From the NCBI RefSeq assembly GCF_030272615.1, contig NC_081408.1, positions 612,191,673-612,255,672 of the forward strand: DNA of 64,000 bases, read 5' to 3'. This DNA comes from Cryptomeria japonica. Its lineage: Eukaryota; Streptophyta; Pinopsida; Cupressales; Cupressaceae. Below the pieces are notes generated by a model. The model ran no database searches. It had not been told where the DNA came from and saw nothing but the letters and a program-made list of their open reading frames with translations. A program made the position numbers and the translations under genes. Shown here one piece after another: positions 22,611 through 30,929 of the stretch. Numbering within the stretch: the first letter of the stretch is position 1; every line of letters starts with the position of its first letter.

Positions 22611-24059
22611 TCTATCCAGTTTAATTAGGTGAATATTTGCTATTTATTTGATTAAAAATCCACTAGCCATTAGTTAATTAAATTAATATTTAATTAATTC
22701 TTCCTCAAAACATTCTACTATTAATTAAATAAATTATTCAATTTACTTTAATTAATTCACTAAACAAAAACTCACAATCAATTAAATGAATAAATCCTAT
22801 TTATTTCATTTAACCATTTTCCTCTTTTAAATAAATTAAATAAAACATTTATTTAAATCATTTATTCCCCCCCCCACTTGCATTTTCCTACAAATGCAAC
22901 TTGCACCTATTTATTGAAATAAATGAATTTTATTTTAATTAAAATCCTATTTTCCCTTACCCACCAAACCCACTTGCAATCCTAATCCCCTTCTAGATTT
23001 TTCTAACCCCCTCCTAATTACCCTAATACATCCCCTAATTATTGTCACATTCCTAAGCAACTTGAAGTCACTTCTCAAAGACTCCAAAGTCTTTGAAAAT
23101 CATTTATTGCTTTCTGTGTTCAACAATTTAACCTCCAAAGTCTTCCAAACCACTTATGGCTCTTGCATGACCATTAATGGTTAAATCCACTTGCACCCAT
23201 GGTTAGGGACTTTGACCCCTAACTCAACCCTCATGTAACCCATGTGTCTTCTCAGGCATTTATTGCTTTGACCATGGTTATCCCTTTTACCTTTGCACAA
23301 GAATTTATCCATTGGATAAAAGCATTATCCTTTGGATAATAAATTTATTCACTCAACCCAACCATTGACCTTAACCCCCAAGTTAACCCTCAGGTCATGT
23401 CAAGCATTTAATGCTTCTTCCCTCTCCTCTCAACCCCTCTCATGTTGACACTTGTCATCTTGGGATTGGGTTGAAAGCCCTCACATGCATTGAATATCAT
23501 TCAATCCTGACCCTTGTTGAGATTACTCAATCTCCACCCTCCATTGCTCCATTTTACCTATAAATAGAGCCCATTTCTTCATAATCTAGATCCTGAAAAC
23601 TTGTATGCATCTAAGTTATAGAAAATTTTAGAGAGCATTTAGCATAAACCACTAATACATTGTTATTTTGGCCTAAAATAAATCTTTTTAGCATCATAGC
23701 ATCTAATATTAGCTTTTATTCACATTTGCATAGCATTTTAGAGTAATCATCTACAATCTTGAACCTCCATAAGGCATCCATAGTGCAAAAAGCTACTGAG
23801 AGCTACACTAATTTGGAACTTGGAGAGGAGAGGAACAAGGCAGAAGGAGCTAAGAGCATGTTAGAAGGCATTTGGAGATGCCTTGTTATATTTACTTCCA
23901 TAGTTAAATGTTTTAGCATGTTTTTAGTGTCTCTTTTGATATGCCTGCTTAGGCTTGTTTTTGGTTGAATAACACTAACTTTTATCTTTGTCTCTTGTGT
24001 TTTTGTGTGTTATACAACCACAGGTTTTAGTCTAACATTGTGTATTTTGCAGAGCATCA
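22610..24059 (+). repeat. LTR shared by Tat-1a and Tat-1b
   Basis: The right edge (GCAGAGCATCA at 24059) is firm because a primer site follows. The left edge is uncertain: clear similarity to the other LTR copy begins at about 22790 (the window start), and the AT-rich block from 22610 looks like U3. The alternative start at about 20831, after the internal AAACTGGGGGCA motif, cannot be excluded. It carries a TATA box at 23559 and a U5 hairpin at 23865-23884. A single LTR between two internal regions is the signature of unequal recombination between copies. Confidence 0.75.
23559..23566 (+). promoter_or_regulatory. TATA box of the shared Tat-1 LTR
   Basis: TATAAATA in ACCTATAAATAGAGCCC, conserved with 803-810. 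Transcription would start near 23595 and leave an R-U5 of about 460 bases before the primer site. Confidence 0.65.
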
Positions 24060-24061
24060 TT

Positions 24062-24079
24062 TGGTGAACCCGACGTGAA
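24062..24079 (+). other. Primer binding site of Tat-1b (Trp tRNA)
   Basis: TGGTGAACCCGACGTGAA, two bases after the LTR end, agrees with the complement of the 3' end of plant tRNA-Trp (…TTCACGTCGGGTTCA plus CCA) as recalled. Its presence proves that this LTR acts as the 5' LTR of Tat-1b. Confidence 0.82.
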
Positions 24080-24149
24080 TCCAACACCCAAGAACATTTT
24101 TTTTTATTAAACTGACATGTCTGACTATTTAGCTTGACACATAGGTCGT

Positions 24150-24420
24150 GCTTTGATGCTTTTGATCACACTTTAGCACTATTGCAAATTGGTATTTTAG
24201 CGCTATTGTATTTTAGTGCTATTTACAATAGCGCTATTATCTCAAATTTAGCGCTATTGTCAGTATATTAGTGGTTTTGAGTCTTAACTAGTGCTTTTGT
24301 CCATATTGTAGCACACTTGTTATGACTATCTAAAATTTTAATTTAGCACGTTTGTCGATACTTTAGTGCGTTTGTGTTAAGTAGCACTTCTATTGTCACA
24401 CAGAGTAGCGCTATTGTAAC
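24150..24420 (+). repeat. Degenerate AGCGCTATTG minisatellite in Tat-1b leader
   Basis: About ten to twelve variants of TTTAGCGCTATTGT at uneven spacing, about 90 bases after the primer site. It matches the Tat-1a array at 2590-2935 in place and motif but not in unit order, so the arrays have turned over independently. Confidence 0.8.
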
Positions 24421-24570
24421 AGAACGTTGTAAAAAAGGTTATGTAACCGATAAAGCAATTTTCTTTAGGCTTGTGGAAGCCCACCATATGGTCAAATTTC
24501 TCTAACTGTTTGTTTCATGTGCAGGTGTTAAACTAACTCTTTTTTTGGCTTAAATTTTTTATAAAAAAAA

Positions 24571-24860
24571 ACACTTCATTTTGGTGCTCTTAAACTCACA
24601 AACAAATTTTATTTCTTTGCAAGTTAGGCTCACTTCATTTTTGGTGCTCTAAAACTTACAAACAATTTTTATTTCTTTGCAAGTTAGGCTCACTTCATTT
24701 TTGGTGCTCTAAAACTTACAAAAAATTTTCATTTCTTGCAAGTTAGGATCCATTTCATTTGGTGCTCTAAAATTCACAACACAAACTTTGTTTCTTGCAA
24801 GTTAGGCTTCATTTTTCTTTTGGTGCTTAAAATCAACAAGGCAAAATTTATTTCTTGCAT
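24571..24860 (+). repeat. 60-bp tandem repeat, about 4-5 units, Tat-1b leader
   Basis: Units begin CACTTCATTTTTGGTGCTCT at 24631 and 24691, exactly 60 bases apart and almost identical. Shorter and diverged units stand before and after. Each unit contains TTTATTTCTTTGCAAGTTAGG. Tat-1a has a single related unit (3300-3380), so the array expanded in this copy. Confidence 0.88.
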
Positions 24861-24908
24861 CAAACTAAAAATTCACAATCAACACTTCATTTTTGGGCAA
24901 GTAAAAAG

Positions 24909-26335
24909 TGTACAATAAGAATTTGGAAATCATCAAAGCAATATAAACATTAGACTAGCTCAATCACGAAAACTCAATTGCAATGATAAGAAAACCTACA
25001 AACATTCAATAGAGATATGAAAATAAAACATTCAATTCAAATGCAAACCATTGCAAACGTGAATGTCTCCTCCAGAATTCTCCATTGTCCTTCTTTCTCC
25101 TTCAAATGGCTTTGTTTTGTGGATCTCACCTACAAGTGCATAAGCATAATATGAAAGCAAGATTGACAAGACGACAGTATAAGAATACTAGAAGCATGAT
25201 TGATTCGAGGATCCTGATTGAAGAAATTCATCCAATTTATAGATAAATTGGAGAAAAGACAAGATTAGCATGAAATTGATTCGAATGGAAATTCAAATCA
25301 AGAATAGCAAAATTATGACAAGTGTATGACAAATCGCTATGCAAGGATTTATGACAATTTATGACAATTTATGACAAATTGTGACAAATTGCTATGCAAG
25401 AAGTTGTGACAAGATTTTGAAAATAGAAATAGAAATTAGAAGAAATTAGAAAATTAGGTTAGAAATGATGACTTGGAAATTAGGAAATTGATGAAAATTA
25501 GGTAAATTAATTAATAATTTATCATTCATTAATTAATTTACAAAAAGAGGAGGAATTAATTAGCCAATTAAATAAACATTTAATTGTGACAAGAAGACTT
25601 AGGATAGATAAATAAATCATTTAACCTAGAGAGAAAATGGAGAAAAAATGACAATCAAGATTAAATGAATAAATCATAAAATCCTTGAAGATGAATTAGA
25701 AATGCAAGGACGATAATTAGGTCTTGATGTAGGATCGATTTGATCATGATTTTGACTTGATAAAAGACCAATGCTGATAAATGATTTGATTGATAAATGC
25801 GCCAATTGATGAGGAACAATGACTAATTGATCCAAATTGACACGATTGAAAAGGACAACGATCGATGACAAATCGATTGCAAAATTGACGAGATTGACAA
25901 AGATCGATGACAAATCGATTGCAAAATGATAAGATTGAAAAAGGACAACGATCGATGATAAATCAATCGCAAAATGACAAGATTGAAAAGAACAACGATC
26001 AATGACAAATCGATCGCAAAATCAACAAGAGGAAAAAACCCTAATTCTATCATCAATTAGGATTGACGATGTCCAAAATATGACAAATGAGCACGCACAT
26101 TGATGCGACAAGATAAGATCGACCAAAATCATGACTAAAGATTGTTATCGACAAGACCAAATTCGAAAGCAAGACAGATGAAAAATGCAGAAGAAGGACT
26201 CAATGCTCGCAAATGATAAAGACCAAGTGCGCAACATAGACGAAATGTTAATGTGATGCAAAAACCCTAAAATAAGGCAATGCACAAATGTTAAAGTATG
26301 ACTCCGCAAGCGTTGACCATTTTTAGACATCTACA
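24909..26335 (-). repeat. 3' LTR of Tat-2
   Basis: 1427 bp; in plus reading TGTACAATAAG to GACATCTACA. A TATAAATT box lies at 25234-25241 (minus strand). Clusters of GATCGATGACAAATCGAT-like units (25850-26010) and of GACAATTTATGACAAATTGTGACAA (25355-25400) are internal short tandem repeats shared with the partner LTR. Confidence 0.92.
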
Positions 26336-26350
26336 TTTTGCCCCTCTTTG
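26336..26350 (-). other. Polypurine tract of Tat-2
   Basis: The minus strand reads CAAAGAGGGGCAAAA immediately before the LTR start TGTAGA. It confirms that the left LTR is the 3' LTR and that everything between integrase and here, including the PMD gene, lies inside the element. Confidence 0.85.
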
Positions 26351-26649
26351 AGACAATGCGATTTTAAGCGTTGTTTCAAAGAACAATAATGAAAATGCCC
26401 TAGATAATAATGATGACATATGCAATGCCCCAGACAATAACAATGACATATGCATGCCCCCTCAAGGAATTGGTCGGAAACATCTAGAAAAGAGGCCAAT
26501 TGATCGATAAGAATGATATAAAATGATAGGAGCAAACAGACTGAAAATCGAGGACCGGATACACAAATGACAAGCAATTGAAATTGCAAAAGACCACAAC
26601 TAGCATAAGATGGAGAGAGTGCATGTCCATCTATGCACTGACAAAGATC

Positions 26650-26657
26650 TATAAATG
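26650..26657 (+). promoter_or_regulatory. Candidate TATA box for the antisense PMD gene of Tat-2
   Basis: TATAAATG in GATCTATAAATGAGAC, about 540 bases before the first Met of the PMD reading frame. The LTR promoter points the other way, so an own promoter is expected if the gene was ever expressed. This is a sequence match only. Confidence 0.35.
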
Positions 26658-26904
26658 AGACAAAGAGAGTGAAAAGAGCTCATTTGCACTAGCCAAAGTG
26701 GAGGATTTGTTGCTCTGGAAAAGGACGCTTGCAGAGAGATGGCAAACATTCCAATGGCAGATCACCTCAGGGAATGTGTACGCACCTACAGAAAACCAAA
26801 TGATGCGGGAGCAACGGTATGTATCTCAAAAACCCATATTGTCAATTTCATGAATTTTTCTCACTTGCGGGACATTGCGGGGCCAACAGGGAATGGAGAA
26901 AAGG

Positions 26905-27015
26905 GCTTCTGCGCCTGTGTGGGTGCATCTTGCACTTGTGTAGGATGTCTTGCACTTGTGTAGGGTACATAGGTGCAAGTTGATGCTACACAAGTGCAGG
27001 ACATGGTACACAAGC
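26905..27015 (+). repeat. Direct and inverted TGCACTTGTGTAGG repeats before the PMD gene
   Basis: CTGCGCCTGTGT, then two TTGCACTTGTGTAGG copies, then the inverse TACACAAGTGCAGGACATGG and TACACAAGCGCAG. Together they could fold into a long hairpin. The same TG(C/T)(A/G)C.TGTGT word is repeated in the leader at the other end of Tat-2 (47840-47990). Confidence 0.7.
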
Positions 27016-27192
27016 GCAGTTGTGCACTGAGAACCCTAATTTGACCAAAAACAACATGCGAATGATCCCGAAAAGGGGGATAAGGGTAGGATAGGTCAAA
27101 ATATATTAGAAACACCTTGATTTGTGAGTGAAACAAGGAAATGCAAACTATAGGAGAAAACCCTAAAATTGACAAAATGTGCCCCAATTGTG

Positions 27193-29016
27193 ATGTAGAG
27201 TCGACAATATCCACTAATTACGCGAGAGAACCGACCTGACTGCTTCATGTTACAACATAGACTTAGGAGCACAGACAGAGATACATTAGCAGGACTTGGA
27301 TTATACTATATCACATTCATGCCTAAGATTAGGGCAAACACAGGACTGCTTACCACATTGGCAGAGTGATGGCATTCAGAGACTTCCTCTTTCCATTTAG
27401 CGACTAGAGAGGCGATTGTGACACTAGAGGACGTATGGCGTATCCTCCGCATTCCAATTCATGGGGAGATGATAGAGTATGACCCAGCGACAGGGAGAGA
27501 CACTTTGTGCAAATTATTTGAGTGCAACGCAGATGATCTAGAAATCATAGAGATGGAGATTGGTTGGGAGACCATGGCAGTAGAGTACGATCAGCGATAT
27601 GTGGTGATAGCCATGGTTATAGCATGCCTATTAGCAGGGGATAGATGAGGACATGGATTCCCTATTGGATGGGGAGGAGTGCTAGAGCCGATGGTGATAG
27701 AGGGGACTGTATATGCATGGGGACCATGTGTGCTTGCCATGCTATATTTTTAGTTGCATCAGATAGCATATCAGGGAGTACAGACTTTGAGCTGTGGGGT
27801 CACACTGTTACAGGTATGGGCATTTGAGCACATAGCCATATGTCAACCAATTGCAAAGAGATATGTAGTACCACATCAACCATATGTGTATTGCTATGGT
27901 GGAGCACTGAGATAGGGTCCTTTCGGATAGATACTGTATTGGCGACATGAGCTACACAGATTGAGAGAGTTCACATGGAGGCCATATCTTGATTGCCCTG
28001 GATGGTCAAATGATAGTGATGAGCTACCATATTGCAGATAGGAGAGATACCTGATTGGGTGACTAGTGAATCACTAGAGAGTGATTGAGATGTACCTATC
28101 GGAGAGAGTCAAATGACAGTTTGGAGAGAGGCAGGATGTACCGAGAGGGACTGCACACTTTGCCCGATCTCACAGAGAGACGAGTCAGTGGGGGAGAATG
28201 ATTTAGCCACACATAGCATATGCCAACTTCAAACAACTACAGCAGAGACAGTGGGATTGGAGATCAGATGTGGTGGACGCTAGGATGATAGAGGAGTATG
28301 AGCGATGGTTTGCATGATGACGGCCAGTGCCATTGACAGATCTTGATATTTTGGTACTGAGGAGAGAGGAGGACTTCCCACTCTTTAGAGAGGAGGAGGG
28401 AGATGATGAGGATAGAGATGAGGATGAGGATGAAGATGATGATGATGATGAGGAGGATGAGGATGGAGATGATGAGGATGAGGAGTATGAGCCAGATTCG
28501 GCCGATCAGGAGTCATTGCAAGATATACCCATAGAGCCAGAGACAGCTAGCCTAGAGGAGATGGAGATATGTAGGGCTACCATAGCGAGTGAACATGATC
28601 ATATTGCGACATTAGAGAGATAAAATGCTACCTTGAGGATAGAGAAGGATCAATTCAGAGTAGAGATAGCCAGATTGATAGTGATAGCCCAGGCATAGCA
28701 AGAAGAGTAGAGAGTCACCAAGTATATTGGGTCAATTAGGGATGCTAGTACACATGAGATGGTATAGATGTTGGTAGGGACCGGAGAGGAGATATGCCAT
28801 TGGAGGACACTATATGAGAGTGCAATTCCACCAAAGCAAAGAGCAGCATCATATTGGACACGATTGAGGATAGAGAGCAGGCCACGTTCTCAGAGGTCAG
28901 TGAGCAGCATGGGGGTGAGTGGACCTATGAGACCACCACAACTAGGACCAGGGGTAGGAGGGACATCATCTATGAGACATGGTAGGGATGAGGAGGACAG
29001 AGGGAGCACCCAGTGA
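27193..29016 (+). pseudogene. Antisense plant mobile domain (PMD) gene in Tat-2
   Basis: One reading frame of about 608 codons carries roughly a dozen stops and no frameshift. The PMD (about 27240-28200) is recognised from SRQYPLITRENRP, the W-x-x-T-x-FHL block (HSETSSFHLATREAIVTLEDV), the segment RILRIPIHGE, and the later GWGGVLEPMVIEGTVYAWGPCVLAMLY, IAYQGVQTL and VWAFEHI blocks. Then follow an Asp/Glu tract (28389-28500), a coiled-coil stretch (28550-28700) and a Ser/Arg/Gly-rich C-terminus (to 29016). It runs opposite to the retroelement genes. PMD proteins occur as host silencing factors (MAIN family) and as transposon-borne versions. The start is uncertain: the Met at 27193 is followed by a stop. 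Confidence 0.82.
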
Positions 29017-30216
29017 TAGAGGCACATGCTCTTTATGACAGAGACATATGTAGTTTGACATTTTGTATTCAGCTTGTGAGCCATACTTAGGACAGACAGT
29101 CCAATTTTGTACTCCGATATTATTTTGATATATGATATGATATGCAGCGATATGATGGGATGCAATGTGTTATGACTTATGTTTATTTTTCATGTATGGA
29201 TGTCTTATGCACTGTTTATGTACTATTGTGGAACATGTATAGATATATTTTGATGTGTTTTTTGATGTATTTATGAAATAGATAAAATGCTTGATATGAT
29301 GCTTGAGATAATGCAAATGTACTAATCAATGAATGCAGGATGCAGCTTATGTTTGTTTGGAGATCGGAGAACTAGACCAAACTGACTGCCCAAATTGATA
29401 GAAGAAATGTTAGTAAGAAGAAATTAGATAGACGACAGTTAGAGACGAAGAAAAACTTGCTTTCACTAATGCACTTTGTAGGTGAGAACCTTTATTTAAT
29501 GTAGCAAAGCGGATGCAGAGCATCATGGCATTGAAGGCCAGAGCTGAAACGCAATCCCGTTTGCAAAAGATAGACACATCACACACAAGGAATGAGTGAA
29601 GCATCCTAGGGTGCATACATCAAGGGTCGAGGTATGTGCGACATTCACAAAGTGAATGTACTTATCATAGACACCCAATGATTTAGCTGCCCCAGTTTGT
29701 GACAAACATTCCACAAACAGCAAACACAACAAAGAAAAGAAAAAGGGACCATGATCCATCCCGGTCACTCTAAATCACTCAGTGACATCATCAAGCAACA
29801 TAGGAACATGATCGAAGATAAATCAATAAATGATAAGACTCGCTAATTCCAACAAGTCAAACAAACATCGTGATCTTCATTGTCAAAAGTTGAAAGTGTT
29901 GATAGGACAATCATGCTGTTTGGTTTCAAGACATGCGGTACCTCGTCTAAGACAAGACATAGTTTGGTTTCGAGTATACCACACCCTATATAAGACCCAT
30001 GATAGTAGTGACAAGGACAAATGATAGTGATGCTGATGTTCGATTGATATGACAATTGTGATCAGTTTGAATGTCTGGTTTGATTGAAAAAGTTCATCTG
30101 TGAATGCATGATTTCAGTAAAGCATAGTGTTGTAATTGAGAGTTGGTGGAGGTATGCTTAGTGATCTATCTATGCACAAAGGAGATAGTGGTGTTTTGTT
30201 CATTTTTGTAGGGGTT

Positions 30217-30455
30217 TATTTCAGGACATGTTTCAACTTTTTTGGATTTTTTCAGGACATTATTTGATTTTTATGATTTTTTTTTTCAGGGCATTATTCA
30301 ATTTTTATGATTTTTTGTCAGGACATTATTTGATTTTTGTGGATTTTTTTAGGACATTTTATGATTTTTAGGATTTTTTCAGGACATTTTTCAATTTTTT
30401 TGATTTTTGTTCAAGACATTTTTCAATTTTTTTGGATTTTGTTTAGGACATTTTG
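30217..30455 (-). repeat. About seven units of a ~36-bp T-rich tandem repeat
   Basis: Plus-strand units read CAGGACATT(A/T)TT.(A/G)ATTTTT.TGATTTTTT with small length changes. Tat-1 has an A-rich repeat of comparable unit length in the same relative place (20880-21010; 59185-59310), so the position after pol is prone to or selected for such arrays. Confidence 0.75.
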
Positions 30456-30703
30456 CCGATTGAAAGCTCCAGTAATTGATCATGACAAAGGGCATGCACC
30501 CAATGAACATTTGAAAAATATAGACAACGACCAGGACCAAAACATATGTACAAGGACTGGAACCTAAGTATGCAAGACAATGATGTTGACCAATCACAGG
30601 CCTGGAACAAAACATTGGGTCAAAGCAAGCATGATAAACCGGTGAGGAAAAGTATAGCTAGAGGTCATGATAGATGATGAAGTAGTAATCTTTTACACAT
30701 GGC

Positions 30704-30758
30704 GCCTGTTTGCCAGGTTTTCACCATGGTACTTTCTCAAAGCACCTGTTTGCTAGGT
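30704..30758 (-). other. Two post-pol hairpins, Tat-2
   Basis: On the minus strand ACCTAGCAAACAGGT (30758-30744) and ACCTGGCAAACAGGC (30718-30704) can each form a 4-5 bp stem with a GCAAA loop. Each is preceded by GTGAAA. The first lies 172 bases after the pol stop, close to the 165-169 seen in Tat-1. The second keeps the ATGGTGAAAACCTGG context of Tat-1. Confidence 0.6.
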
Positions 30759-30929
30759 TTTCACTAGAGGGCGAATTATTTTTCTTTACTTTTGTTTGTC
30801 TTTTTCTCCTTTTCACTATTTTTTTTTTTTTTTTTTGATTTTTTGATTTTTTGATTTTTTGAGCTTTTTGATTTTTGTTTTTGTATTTTTTGTTTTTAGG
30901 ATCATATTTGAAGAACTGCTGAGAGAAAA

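Larger units (their letters stand above)
1..24059 (+). mobile_element. Tat-1a: Ty3/gypsy Tat-lineage element, 5' end off window
   Basis: Order on the plus strand is partial 5' LTR, Trp-tRNA primer site, long leader, ORF1, gag, protease with G-patch, RT, RNase H, second (archaeal-type) RNase H, integrase, 3' spacer, LTR. The second RNase H after the first places it in the Tat lineage by family knowledge. Three later insertions interrupt it (852-2058, 6518-7573, 9902-16594). Frameshifts and stops make it inactive. Its right-hand LTR is followed directly by a primer site and leader of a second copy, so the two copies share one LTR. Unlike Tat-1b it shows no antisense PMD gene, because the 3' spacer runs straight into LTR sequence near 22610. 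Confidence 0.88.
29017..30929 (-). other. 3' spacer of Tat-2 between pol and PMD gene
   Basis: Non-coding and A/T-rich. The minus strand contains two hairpins soon after pol, the GGACATTTTT...TTTGATTTTT repeat, and an internal polypurine-like AAACTGGGGCA near 29691. It also has an ATACCTCGACC word near 29630 that also occurs in Tat-1. A perfect inverted repeat ACATTCAC/GTGAATGT lies near 29641-29660. Short ORFs here are not supported. Confidence 0.6.

Noticed and set aside
20831-24059. A 3.2-kb LTR beginning at the internal AAACTGGGGGCAATG motif
   Set aside because: Not adopted as the main call, because Tat-2 has a similar internal motif far from its true LTR edge, and this start would place the PMD gene of Tat-1b inside an LTR; it stays as an alternative.
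24909-26335. Repeats of GATCGATGACAAATCG as a separate satellite
   Set aside because: They are present in both LTRs of Tat-2 and are part of the LTR.
27193-29016. PMD gene as an ordinary host gene
   Set aside because: It lies between integrase and polypurine tract inside Tat-2 with its target duplications, is decayed, and has a homologue at the same place in Tat-1b.
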